A stretch of DNA of 64,000 bases from Pedobacter helvus (GTDB lineage Bacteria; Bacteroidota; Bacteroidia; Sphingobacteriales; Sphingobacteriaceae), in the NCBI RefSeq assembly GCF_005925325.1, contig NZ_SRMP01000004.1, forward strand, positions 496,001 through 560,000, in the 5' to 3' direction. The notes under the pieces were generated by a model. That model saw nothing but the letters and a program-made list of their open reading frames with translations. It was not told the origin of the DNA and searched no databases. The position numbers and the translations under genes were made by a program. Below, piece after piece: positions 36,940 to 45,341 of this stretch. Position 1 is the stretch's first letter, and each line of letters begins with the position of its first letter.

Positions 36940-37227
36940 AACGTCCCCTATTGTTGCGGGCTTCGTTAAAAAATAAAAACCGTCTAGATACAAATTCGGA
37001 ATCGTATTTAAAATTATTGAAAGAGAGCAAGTTGGTTTTATTTGGTTAGAACAAATTTAACATTTGGGGACGAAAAAATCAACCTATAAAATACCCGCCA
37101 AATGTACTTTAAAGATGAATAAGCCATAATTGCTTGACCCAATCTCTACGGAAATAAATTTGTTAAACATATTTGACTATTTAGTAATTTGGTAAGAGAG
37201 TAATGTAATTGGTTTACCCATTAAAAC

Positions 37228-39186
37228 CTATATTCCAAATGATTGCAAAATTCCATCGATATCATTGGAAGGCAATGATTGTATACCAGTCTTTTGGTCC
37301 ATTGCGTAAAACTGATGTGTAAACGTGTATGCCAGATTCCGATCGGCTGGTCTCAATATGCGCAGCACAAATCTATTGTCATCATTTCGTTGATGAAAGT
37401 TTCTGAATGCATACATTTCAGCTAGGATATTTTCAAGCTTTGCATTTGGATAATATCTGGATTCTAATATGTAGCTTGCATAAGTTCTGATCTGGCCATC
37501 ACTCATTCCTACCATAGATCCAACACCTGAAAATCCGTGGTGCTTACCTGACCGTTTAATGTTGATGAGCATCTCCATTTGAGAAACAAAAGTTGGGAGT
37601 TCGAACTCTTCCTCCAATCTCTGCATTTTATCTTTAATATCTCCTAAATTGAACGAATCTTCAAACTCATACCATTCTCTGGAAACAAAAATCAATTCAT
37701 AGGCGAGACATTGAAGAACATAGGACTGCCTAAGAAACTTCTGTACGTCGAGCATTTTGGCAGTTTCTAATGCTATATCAATCCTTTCCTTAAGTTCCAA
37801 TTTTGTCTTTTCCCTTGAAATTCCCTTTTCGCCAAAAACAAGTACATCCATCTGAAAGTTAAGCCAAAACTTTAAACTAGAGGAAGTCACCATTGCCAGT
37901 AACACAAACTCATTATTCGCAAGCGCATAACGTCCGATCTCAACGTAACCACTATTCAGCCAATGGTGAAGCATATGGTCTTTATCTACGTAGTGTTGGC
38001 GCTGGCTTTCTTCCATTTTCATCCCCAATTGGTCAAATACTACCTTTCTATTCATGCCCTCTGTACGTTCATTGCTGACGATCACTGCCAAGTTATCCAG
38101 GTTAGTCGCCTTGAGGTAGTTTCGCTGACTAATATCCTCAACCTTAGCAATCATCCGCTCTAATTCTTCGAACTCTGCAACCAACTCAGCGGACATTCTT
38201 TCAAAGCCTTGTATTTTCCCTAGCTCAAAATACAGAATGTTCAACCTTAGCGATAGCTCCTCGGAGACACCAGCACTGGGCAGTAACAATTTTGCGTCAG
38301 CCACAAAGGTCTTCCTATCTATCTCCCCAGAGCCTAGCTTATTCTTAAGCGATGTGAAGGTAATAGAACGCTGTTCACTTTCATTCAATGCATATTTTTT
38401 AGAAAGCCTTTCGATATAATAGGTAGAATCCGCTAGCTTCCCTACACCATTATAAGCCATTGCAGCGACTAGCAATACTTCCTTGTCCGATACGATCTGG
38501 TTTCTTGGCAACTTTTCAAGCAACTCATAGACACGCCAGAGATCTCGCTGTGCTAGTAAGATTGCGCCCTTTGTCCTGAGCTCTGTTACTGCATCCTCTA
38601 TACTCCCAAACCCCAGACCTTTAATGTGACCAACACCTATGCTAGGCAATCCATAATTTGCACCATGGGCACTATTCATTTCCACACGATTTTTGAAACG
38701 TTGAAGGAATTTGTTATGGATCTCGGCTATTTTAAAAGTATCAATCACATTCACTGTCGGAATACGAACACCTAAGCTTTCGTTACCCCCCCAACTAATC
38801 CCTTCACGTTCCTCTAAAAGTCTAAGGTATAGAACATCAATATAATCAAAAAATAGATTATTAGAACCTAAATCGTAAATGACTAATAGACCGTAGACAG
38901 GGTCATTTCTTAAGAGATAGTTTAAGGTTGACGCTTTGATAGAAAAAGAAAGGTACTTTCCTTCCAAAATGATCTTCGGCTTTTCGACACTTTTCAATTG
39001 AATATCAAACGCCCAATTTGTTGCTCCCTGTGCAATAAGCTCTACCTTATAGTCTACTCCAAAATCTTGTGTCTGTTCGTGAGCAATAAATCCAGCATTT
39101 CTACTGAAATATGAAAGTAGTCGATTTTTAGACCGGTCTTCATTCATGGAAGCTCCATCAACCTGAGGCAGATCATTAATTGCCAT
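37228..39186 (-). CDS. DUF4365 (PD-(D/E)XK-like) protein with long helical C-terminal region
   Basis: A 652-residue protein. Residues of about 12-150 match DUF4365: DFGVDYKVELIAQ with Asp45, then FDIQLKS with Gln63 and Lys65, in the D-(x)n-QxK arrangement of restriction-endonuclease-like folds. The remaining 500 residues are mostly helical and TPR-like (ELLEKLPRNQIVSDKEVLLV, AYNGVGKLADSTYYIERLSK), with no second catalytic motif. DUF4365 domains are common in candidate anti-phage proteins fused to sensor or effector regions. The ATG at 39186 is the only good start. Nuclease activity and defence role are inferred. Confidence 0.72.
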   Translation of the reverse strand: MAINDLPQVDGASMNEDRSKNRLLSYFSRNAGFIAHEQTQDFGVDYKVELIAQGATNWAFDIQLKSVEKPKIILEGKYLSFSIKASTLNYLLRNDPVYGLLVIYDLGSNNLFFDYIDVLYLRLLEEREGISWGGNESLGVRIPTVNVIDTFKIAEIHNKFLQRFKNRVEMNSAHGANYGLPSIGVGHIKGLGFGSIEDAVTELRTKGAILLAQRDLWRVYELLEKLPRNQIVSDKEVLLVAAMAYNGVGKLADSTYYIERLSKKYALNESEQRSITFTSLKNKLGSGEIDRKTFVADAKLLLPSAGVSEELSLRLNILYFELGKIQGFERMSAELVAEFEELERMIAKVEDISQRNYLKATNLDNLAVIVSNERTEGMNRKVVFDQLGMKMEESQRQHYVDKDHMLHHWLNSGYVEIGRYALANNEFVLLAMVTSSSLKFWLNFQMDVLVFGEKGISREKTKLELKERIDIALETAKMLDVQKFLRQSYVLQCLAYELIFVSREWYEFEDSFNLGDIKDKMQRLEEEFELPTFVSQMEMLINIKRSGKHHGFSGVGSMVGMSDGQIRTYASYILESRYYPNAKLENILAEMYAFRNFHQRNDDNRFVLRILRPADRNLAYTFTHQFYAMDQKTGIQSLPSNDIDGILQSFGI

Positions 39187-39361
39187 TGCTAAGTACTTAT
39201 TTAGGTTAAATAAAAATGTTTAAGTAAGCCGCTGCAGCAGCTACTTCAGTCTTCTGAAACATTAAACGACAAGAAATCATTTCGTAATTGATTAAAAAAA
39301 TGCCCGAACAGTTAAAGTCAAAATATAATTATCACAAATCCGTTTCCACTAGTTTAGAAAT

Positions 39362-39838
39362 CTATTGCGGAGCATCCACTTCATTATTTGAATTTAACAG
39401 AAAATTCCTGTCTTCTATTTTCTTTGACCAAATTACAGCAATTAAAAATGTGAGCTCAGCAATAGCCATGATCAACTTTACTGTTTTTATCGTGCAATCT
39501 ACCAGTGCTGACGCAGCACCAGCAGAAAGAATAAACAATGTTATAGTTACTCCTATCAATACTGTGGAAGATAAATGTTGATCCTGTGTTTGCTCCCACA
39601 TCAGACGTTTATCTCTAGGACTAGCAAGTAAGAAACTAATGCCAGAATTTATCACAAGAAATGGAGTAGCAATAGCGGAGGACAAAAGAGTAAGTTTCCA
39701 CAAGTCTAAAGCAATAAAAAGTTGATTTTGAAAATTAAAAATAAGGTATGCACTAACTGGCCATATACAAAACACCACTAGAAATAGTGACAATTTCCAA
39801 CCAATATTGATTTCTTTTAAATAGCTAATGAGAGACAT
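39362..39838 (-). CDS. Small four-helix membrane protein
   Basis: A 158-residue protein with four hydrophobic segments: LSLFLVVFCIWPVSAYLIF, LTLLSSAIATPFLVINSGIS, VLIGVTITLFILSAGAA and LIMAIAELTFLIAVIW. A short polar loop (SPRDKRLMWEQTQDQH) separates the pairs. Family not recognised. It is the outermost gene of the AT-rich island, 175 bp upstream of the DUF4365 gene on the same strand, so it may act with it as a membrane component (speculative). Confidence 0.6.
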   Translation of the reverse strand: MSLISYLKEINIGWKLSLFLVVFCIWPVSAYLIFNFQNQLFIALDLWKLTLLSSAIATPFLVINSGISFLLASPRDKRLMWEQTQDQHLSSTVLIGVTITLFILSAGAASALVDCTIKTVKLIMAIAELTFLIAVIWSKKIEDRNFLLNSNNEVDAPQ

Positions 39839-39945
39839 GATAAATTTGGTTTTTTCCTTTCGAAGCTAATAATTAATTAGAAAAAACAAGGTTTCAAAAA
39901 ACTTTAATTAACAAAATGACGGGATGAATACCACAATGATGAGCT

Positions 39946-40826
39946 TTATAAGATAATACTCCGCTCGGGATAGTTCCGATAGAGTGCAAGGAAATCTGCT
40001 GCCGTTTTAAGCAAATCCCTTTCGGCATCGCACTCCGCTTTGAAACCATTTACTCTTTGCCCGAAATCATCCAAAGCAGATTTTTCGGACAGCAGGTGCA
40101 AGGAGATTTTACCATGATGCCACAACCGTTCGAAAAATGCTTCATGCGCCAAGCGTTCGGCTTCGTCCTCGGCATAGCCATCCTCTGACCACCAATCGGA
40201 CAGCATTTCATAGATACCACCCAAATAACCGTAGTCGCTTGCAAAATGGGGTACACCCACCACCTGTAACAGATAGGCAAAGACCGATTGCAACAGCTCC
40301 CCTACCGCTCTGCGTTCACTGTTCTCCAACAGGTTCAGCATCGGCAGCACGGGCAGATAGAACAGCGTAGATTGGGTACTGAAAGTTTCCACCGTTGCCA
40401 GACAAGTTTTTTCTTCCATCTCCAATAGCCGCAAATCAATTTGATGTCCCCTAGCTTTCAGCCCCTGCCGCAAACCCTCTAAATCCCGGGACAGGTTAAA
40501 GGGAAAGGGCACCCCACTCCTAGGGGGCTGCGCCATTCCGTAAAGGGAACAGAGATTTCCCGCCGAAGCATAAAAATCCCGTTCCATCCCACAGGCAGCT
40601 GTAGGGGCTACCGTTGCCTCTTCCGTAGCGAGCGGATAGAACCGCTGCGCTAGAAAAGCAGGGGCAGCAGTTCCCTGGGTGCGCCCCTTTGGCACAGTTT
40701 TTCGAGTTCCCCTTTCTCGAGAGGTCTGTCCCATCTTTCCACCGCCCTTGCGAGCCTTTGGTGCAGCGTCCATTGTGCCGAGTACTTCGTGACCTCGGCA
40801 ATAGCTGCGATCTTCCTACTTTTCAT
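39946..40826 (-). pseudogene. PRTRC system protein F, apparently frameshifted near the 5' end
   Basis: The frame that ends at 39946 (RNYPERSIIL) has PRTRC-F-like content (FYASAGNLCSLYG, LFYLPVLPMLNLLENSERRA, HFASDYGYLGGIYEMLSDWW). Read from its first ATG (40773), the N-terminus is an unnatural Gly/Arg-rich run. In another frame, an ATG at 40826 overlaps the stop of the upstream PRTRC-C gene (ATGA) and encodes a protein-like start: KIAAIAEVTKYSAQWTLHQR and on to ELLPLLF, halted by TAG at 40652-40650. Adding one base in the nearby T4 or C4 run would join LLPLLF to LAQRFYPLATEE. A true mutation and a sequencing error are both possible. Confidence 0.6.
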
Positions 40827-41041
40827 CCCTTTGTCCCCAAAGTGGTAACGAACCGATACTGTACTTCATCCTCTGCGATATTTGGTCCCTCGATATGGGC
40901 GTTGGTCAAGATGGGATAGCTCCCTGCGTAAAAGTGCTTCACTTCCTCCGGCGTGTACCTGCTTTCGGGGTCGGCAAGTTTCATGTCCCTGCCGCCCGAG
41001 GTAAAGAGGAACACCCTCGGCAATAATTGTGTCGTCATCAT
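40823..41041 (-). CDS. PRTRC system protein C
   Basis: A 72-residue protein resembling PRTRC-C: LPRVFLFTSGGRDMKLADPE, RYTPEEVKHFYAGSYPILTN, then AEDEVQYRFVTTLGTKG. PRTRC genes form conserved clusters on plasmids and integrative elements of Proteobacteria and Bacteroidota, with ParB-, RadC- and ThiF-related members; molecular roles are unknown. Here it lies 10 nt after protein E and overlaps the next frame by ATGA. Confidence 0.82.
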   Translation of the reverse strand: MMTTQLLPRVFLFTSGGRDMKLADPESRYTPEEVKHFYAGSYPILTNAHIEGPNIAEDEVQYRFVTTLGTKG

Positions 41042-41051
41042 AGTTCAAAAA

Positions 41052-41579
41052 TTAAGTGGTTTGTAAAAGGGACAATTGCCTGTTGCGCTCGTTCAGCACC
41101 TTGCGCAGTCCGTCGAGTTCCGTCGCTTTGTCGGGAAACTCCTCGTTGCTCGGCAACAGGGCAAGCGCATCGGCATATTTGCATTGCCCGTTCAGCTCCT
41201 TGGCCTTGGCAATGATCTCGTCATAGCGTTTCTTTTTCTCCGCCTTGTCCTCTACTTTCGGCTTGGCGGCAGCCGCATTTGCCGATTTGGCTGCCGCCCG
41301 ATTTTTAAGGTCGTTCTTGGCATTTTCCAAACTCTCCAAATGCGCCTGCAATTCCACGAACAGCTTGGCGGTATTCTCCGCAGGGGCGGCAATCGCCCCA
41401 AAGAAACCACTGTCGAGTTCGGCAGCCGTCCCCTTGAACACCAAGGGGGCGAGGGCGGTCGTCCCACCCTCAAACAGCACCGACACCAATAGTCCCTGCT
41501 CCCCATCAAAATTGATGGTCAGCTTCCACGCCCCTGCCCTTGGCAGTGCGCAGACCTGTGTAAAAAAATTCGTTTCCAT
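41052..41579 (-). CDS. PRTRC system protein E
   Basis: The start at 41579 (METNFFTQVCALPRAGAWKL) is chosen because it follows the upstream stop by one base; a longer frame from 41621 would overlap that gene. The protein, 175 residues, has a PRTRC-E-type N-terminal domain (LTINFDGEQGLLVSVLFEGG), an Ala/Lys-rich linker (AAAKSANAAAAKPKVEDKAE) and a C-terminal helix region with KRYDEIIAKAKELNGQCKYA. Part of the compact SSB-E-C-F module. Confidence 0.82.
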   Translation of the reverse strand: METNFFTQVCALPRAGAWKLTINFDGEQGLLVSVLFEGGTTALAPLVFKGTAAELDSGFFGAIAAPAENTAKLFVELQAHLESLENAKNDLKNRAAAKSANAAAAKPKVEDKAEKKKRYDEIIAKAKELNGQCKYADALALLPSNEEFPDKATELDGLRKVLNERNRQLSLLQTT

Positions 41580-41580
41580 C

Positions 41581-42063
41581 CTAATCTTCTTCTTCATCCT
41601 CTTCGTCCACCATTGGCACAAGCTGCTCGATAATGATATCCACCTGCGCCAGCCAATACTTGGTCACCTCCTCCAAATCCTCTAACCTGTCGGCATAGGG
41701 ACGTAGCCTTTCGGTCAGACTTTCCAAATCATCCGTGCGCCAATCGTAGCAACTGGCGCAATAGTTCCCATGCGTCTCAAAACTCGCATCGTTCTGAATG
41801 TCAAAGCCCGTCAAGTACTCAATCTCCTGCCTCGCACTTTGCAACACCGCATCAAACACCACATAACAAGGGTCAACATCCTGTAGCTTCATCCCACATT
41901 CCCCTGCAAAGTTCTGCACCTGTTCAAATGCCCAATCCGCATCCTCCCCAATCTCCAAAGCCACCTCGATCGCCCTTTTCACATCCAAGTAACCATAGGG
42001 ACAGAAACTGTCCCTAAAGTCCGCAATCTGATTTTTCAGATAGGTTTCATCCATCGCCATCAC
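41581..42063 (-). CDS. Conserved hypothetical protein of the PRTRC module
   Basis: A 160-residue acidic protein with no recognised domain: AIEVALEIGEDADWAFEQVQ, CASCYDWRTDDLESLTERLR, ending VDEEDEEED. The CxxC pair could bind metal. It is packed between ssb (11-nt gap) and PRTRC-E (1-nt gap), so it belongs to the same transcript. Acidic tail and small size suggest a soluble accessory protein; function unknown. Confidence 0.7.
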   Translation of the reverse strand: MMAMDETYLKNQIADFRDSFCPYGYLDVKRAIEVALEIGEDADWAFEQVQNFAGECGMKLQDVDPCYVVFDAVLQSARQEIEYLTGFDIQNDASFETHGNYCASCYDWRTDDLESLTERLRPYADRLEDLEEVTKYWLAQVDIIIEQLVPMVDEEDEEED

Positions 42064-42074
42064 AAGCCCCCTTT

Positions 42075-42497
42075 CTAGAATGGTAAATCATCCGTTTTCG
42101 CCTCGCCCCTTGCCTGCTCCAAGGCAGACGGCACTTTCTCCGGCAACACCTCGTCCCCTACGACCACCATCCCATTTTGGGCAGCAGCAGCCGAAGCCCC
42201 GAACAACTTGATGTCCGACACATGGAAATTCAGCCCCGCCTTCGGCTGCCCATCATTTCCCATATAGGCATTGATGCCTACACGCCCGAACACCTGCACC
42301 ACATTGCCCTTTCTCAAATAATCGGCAATGCCCACACCCCTAAAATAGCCGCAGTCAAAAAAGGTCGCAACCTCCCTGCGCTCGCCATCCACCATGAACC
42401 TGTCGTTCACCGCCACCGTAAAACCTACCACCTTTTTGTCACCCTTTACTGTCCTTACCACTGCATCAGCGGTCAATCTTCCTGTAATTTCCATCAC
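42075..42497 (-). CDS. ssb: Single-stranded DNA-binding protein of the mobile element
   Basis: A 140-residue OB-fold SSB: MEITGRLTADAVVRTVKGDK, VVGFTVAVNDRFMVDGERR, VATFFDCGYFRGVGIADYL, KGNVVQVFGRVGINAYMG. The C-terminal tip DDLPF is the acidic protein-recruiting tail of SSBs. Element-encoded SSBs accompany PRTRC genes and conjugative transfer. First gene of the module; the second ATG (42494) is equally plausible as start. Confidence 0.88.
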   Translation of the reverse strand: MMEITGRLTADAVVRTVKGDKKVVGFTVAVNDRFMVDGERREVATFFDCGYFRGVGIADYLRKGNVVQVFGRVGINAYMGNDGQPKAGLNFHVSDIKLFGASAAAAQNGMVVVGDEVLPEKVPSALEQARGEAKTDDLPF

Positions 42498-42736
42498 ATT
42501 TAACTTTTAATTAAAAAATTGGTTAATTGGCTTCCTTTCAGTCGTGAATTCTTTTCAAAAGAAAAAACGGAAAAAAAGAAAGCAAAGAAGTCCAGTGGAC
42601 GGAGACGCCACGGAGTACTATAAGTCCCGAAGGGTGTTCCCGATGCCATCTGGAACATTATGCGTACGCAGTAAGCGGACGTACACGACATTCGCCGCCT
42701 TTTTATCCGTTTCGTTGAAAAGATAGTTGTGTAATC

Positions 42737-42848
42737 TTATACCGGTAAAAAAAAGCGGATATCCTGCCAGCGGATAGCTACCGCAGATAGATTTATACCG
42801 GTAAAAAAAAGCGGATATCCTGCCAGCGGATAGCTACCGCAGATAGAT
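42737..42848. repeat. Perfect 56-bp tandem duplication
   Basis: Two identical 56-bp units (42737-42792, 42793-42848) lie 3 bp beyond the stop of the PUR-RadC gene. Each contains TACCGGTA, a TATCC/GGATA inverted pair, and GCGG-A-TAGCTA-CCGC, a near palindrome. The 354-bp gap 42498-42851 otherwise holds no gene. The unit could be iteron-like, REP-like or a hairpin-forming mRNA end. Confidence 0.85.
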
Positions 42849-42851
42849 AGA

Positions 42852-43448
42852 TCAACCCAGGCGCCTGGCCAATTCTACGGCAGCCGCTACCATTGTAGAC
42901 TTGGCCTCACCGATCCCATCGAATAGTTGCAGTCGTTCACAGCTCGCCCGCGACAGTCCATCCAGTCCACCAAAAGCCTTCAGTAGTCGCTCAGCAAGCT
43001 CCAGCACCGATTCGCCCGCCGAACCCGAACCCAACAGAATTGCCAAGAGCTCCGCATCCGCCAACACGCTCGCCCCTTCACGTAACAAGCGTTCTCGAGG
43101 ACGTTTCTCGACAGGCATCGCAGCCATCCCCCGAACTACAGCATTGGGAACTACCTTAGGTGGCAGCCCATCCGCATGCGCCGCATGATGGCAGAGTGAG
43201 GAAAGCCCCTGTATCAACAAGGGCAGATCCTCCTCAAAAACAATCACATGGTTGCGTACAAAACGCCCATCGGCCTGTCGGTCACTCCGGGTAATCTGGA
43301 TAAACAGCGTATCATTCGCCGCCCGTTTGAAATCCAGAAAATAATGTTTCCTGCCAGCAGAAAAAGCCTCGCTGGCCATATTGAACCTTTCCATAAGCCT
43401 CCTTTTTGATCCAAAGTTCCCAAAGCGAAAAGCAATAGCCGTACGCAA
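42852..43448 (-). CDS. PUR-domain/RadC N-domain fusion lacking the JAB domain
   Basis: A 198-residue frame; the start at 43394 (MERFNMASEAF) is preferred since upstream codons run close to an operator palindrome. Residues 24-90 resemble the Bacteroidota PUR-alpha-like domain (HYFLDFKRAANDTLFIQITR, GRFVRNHVIVFEEDLPLLIQ). Residues 112-198 match the RadC/UPF0758 helix-hairpin-helix N-domain (EKRPRERLLREGASVLADAE, LLAILLGSGSAGESVLELAE, FDGIGEAKSTMVAAAVELAR). RadC proteins normally continue into a JAB metalloprotease-like domain; this one stops at TGA directly after ARRLG. Both retained domains bind nucleic acid, so it is probably a DNA-binding protein of the element. Confidence 0.75.
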   Translation of the reverse strand: MRTAIAFRFGNFGSKRRLMERFNMASEAFSAGRKHYFLDFKRAANDTLFIQITRSDRQADGRFVRNHVIVFEEDLPLLIQGLSSLCHHAAHADGLPPKVVPNAVVRGMAAMPVEKRPRERLLREGASVLADAELLAILLGSGSAGESVLELAERLLKAFGGLDGLSRASCERLQLFDGIGEAKSTMVAAAVELARRLG

Positions 43449-43454
43449 AATAAA

Positions 43455-43475
43455 ATAAACGTTTCAAACGTTTAT
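43455..43475. promoter_or_regulatory. 21-bp perfect palindrome in a divergent promoter region
   Basis: ATAAACGTTT and AAACGTTTAT are perfect 10-base arms around a single C. The palindrome lies between the divergent PUR-RadC and zinc-ribbon genes, 26 bp before the latter's ATG, as expected of a repressor operator controlling both. The cognate regulator is not evident in the window. Confidence 0.7.
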
Positions 43476-43501
43476 AAAACGGATAACCAAAACATAATCA
43501 A

Positions 43502-43921
43502 ATGGATATAGGAGGCAGACAGATCCCGACCGGACCCATCCCATGCCAATACTGCGGCAAAGAGCTCTTCGGCAGGACCGACAAAAAATTCTGTAACGAT
43601 ACCTGTCGTAACCGCTACCATGCCCGGTCAACCAAGCGTAGACAATGGGGAGAACCCCCATACGTAGGCAAGATCACCAGACAATTGCAACGCAACCGTA
43701 GGCTATTGCAGAACGCCATTCCCTACACCAGCGAGACCGCCATCGTCACCAGGAACCAACTTGCCGAACAGGGCTTTGACTTCCGCTTCTATACCAATAT
43801 CCTAGAGACCAAAAAGGGCACCTACCATTACAGCTACGAATACGGCTGGCTCCAGATCGAGCCCAACAAAGTGCTGGTAGTCCGCACGAACATCTATGAT
43901 GATTTCACATTTGCATCTTAA
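43502..43921 (+). CDS. Zinc-ribbon protein of the mobile element
   Basis: A 139-residue protein with an N-terminal treble-clef-like zinc ribbon: CQYCGKELFGRTDKKFCNDT followed by CRNRYH, giving the CxxC and CxxxC ligands. A basic linker (STKRRQWGE) and a C-terminal region follow (QGFDFRFYTNILETKKGTYH, YEYGWLQIEPNKVLVVR). This type of small protein is common on Bacteroidota integrative elements; its role is unknown, possibly DNA binding. Divergent from PUR-RadC. Confidence 0.7.
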   Translation: MDIGGRQIPTGPIPCQYCGKELFGRTDKKFCNDTCRNRYHARSTKRRQWGEPPYVGKITRQLQRNRRLLQNAIPYTSETAIVTRNQLAEQGFDFRFYTNILETKKGTYHYSYEYGWLQIEPNKVLVVRTNIYDDFTFAS

Positions 43922-43977
43922 GCCATCCATAGATAAAAATTCGGAAGTACGGGAAATTGGTTATTTTAGGGACACAA

Positions 43978-44142
43978 ATGAAATATCACTACATGCACAT
44001 TTCCACGACCTGTGTGCGCATTGAACTCATTCCGGAAGACACCGAAGAAAAGCTACTCCTGCAAAAGCTGGCCCAGGCCGACCCACAGGATCCAACGCTC
44101 GAAAACTTTTTCAGAAAAGCAATTAGGCATCTATCATCCTAA
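43978..44142 (+). CDS. Small hypothetical protein
   Basis: A 54-residue protein from the ATG at 43978 (MKYHYMHISTTCVRIELIPE), 56 bp after the zinc-ribbon gene. The longer frame starting at 43957 has less natural residues. It has protein-like composition (EDTEEKLLLQKLAQADPQDP) but no recognised family. The stretch 44143-44340 after it holds nothing identified. Confidence 0.5.
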   Translation: MKYHYMHISTTCVRIELIPEDTEEKLLLQKLAQADPQDPTLENFFRKAIRHLSS

Positions 44143-44340
44143 GACCGTACTCAGCGCTAGGACATTTATGGAGTTCCCTCGTGTAGCACTTTTCAATTTT
44201 CAGCTCCATGAACCCCCTTTAACCATTTCAGGATAGCAGGGTTGCCATCCACATTTTCAACAAACAAGACTTTCGATTGCGCTAAACTAAATGAAGATAT
44301 AAATTGTCCAAAACTCAAAGAGGCCTAAAATTTAGACAAC

Positions 44341-44373
44341 AAAATAAAAAGGCCCCGATCACAACTCGGGGCC
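44341..44373 (-). terminator. Rho-independent terminator of the PorP/giant-protein operon
   Basis: GGCCCCGA (44351-44358) and TCGGGGCC (44366-44373) form a perfect 8-bp GC-rich stem with a 7-nt loop. On the minus strand it is followed by TTTTTATTTTGTT, a good U-tract, 33 bp after the PorP stop. Confidence 0.9.
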
Positions 44374-44405
44374 TAATATCTTTATCAACTGCCGGCAATA
44401 GCAAG

Positions 44406-45335
44406 CTATTTTCCGAACAGATTGATCTTGAGGTTGAGCTCGAAGCTGCCGTTGGTCTGTCCGGCCATGGCTCCTGTATTGGAGCTGTACAGTCCCAGGA
44501 TGTTGAAGGTCTTCGACACCTTGGCGCTCAGTCCGAAGGAAGTGCTCTCGGTGCTGTGGTACATCGCCATCAGGCCGATCTTATCCTCGGCAAAGGTAAA
44601 ATTCGCACCCACATCGAAGATATTGTCCAGGCCCTTTATCCCGCGGAAGGCCACCTTGGGCTCCAGTCCCATGCCATCGTTCTCCGAAAGCCTGATCCTG
44701 TAGCTCGCCGCCGCAAAGAACCTCGCCTCGTTCACTACCTGTTCACCGTCCCTGCTGAACCCTAAGGTATTCCTCAGGTTGGGCATGGCCGCCTGTAAAT
44801 TCAGCTTACCGCTGGTATAGGCTACACCAAAATCGCCATCCACATATTGCTGGCGCTGGTTGAAGTTGGCCGTAGTGGCATCGTTCGGATCACCATCCAT
44901 CAGCCCCTGGTCCACCATCTCGTCCATATAGCCCAGCGAGATACCAAAACTCAACCTGTCGTTCTTACTGCTGACCGGGAGGTGGTAGGCATAGCTGCCC
45001 ATTACCCTGGTGCGCTTGAAGAGCCCGGTCTGGTCGTTGTACACGTTCAGTCCCAGCCCCGCCCTGGGGGTCATCGCATAGGAGCCCGTCAGTAACTGTA
45101 CCTTGGGCGATCCAGGGATGGTGCTCCATTGCTGGCGATAGCCAAGGTCTACTTCCAGTCCCTCCCCGCTTCCGGCAAAGGCCGGGTTGTTCAGGTACTG
45201 GTTATGGTAGTACATGGCACCTAGTGGCGCCAACTGTGCATTTGCCGTACCGAATGCTACACCCGATACCAGCAGTGCCAAAATATATCTTTTCATTTCC
45301 ATGAACTTGTTCATTGTAATTGTCATCTTAAACAT
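44406..45335 (-). CDS. PorP/SprF family type IX secretion-associated outer-membrane protein
   Basis: A 309-residue frame; the signal peptide (MKRYILALLVSGVAFGTANA) supports a start at 45296. Family motifs are LAPLGAMYYHNQYLNNPAFA, GLEVDLGYRQQWSTIPGSPK, LTGSYAMTPRAGLGLNVYND and a beta-rich barrel ending ELNLKINLFGK. PorP/SprF proteins partner with the large surface proteins exported by T9SS and retained by a type B C-terminal domain. It lies 6 nt after such a gene, so the two form one operon ended by the terminator at 44341. Confidence 0.93.
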   Translation of the reverse strand: MFKMTITMNKFMEMKRYILALLVSGVAFGTANAQLAPLGAMYYHNQYLNNPAFAGSGEGLEVDLGYRQQWSTIPGSPKVQLLTGSYAMTPRAGLGLNVYNDQTGLFKRTRVMGSYAYHLPVSSKNDRLSFGISLGYMDEMVDQGLMDGDPNDATTANFNQRQQYVDGDFGVAYTSGKLNLQAAMPNLRNTLGFSRDGEQVVNEARFFAAASYRIRLSENDGMGLEPKVAFRGIKGLDNIFDVGANFTFAEDKIGLMAMYHSTESTSFGLSAKVSKTFNILGLYSSNTGAMAGQTNGSFELNLKINLFGK

Positions 45336-45341
45336 CCCCCT

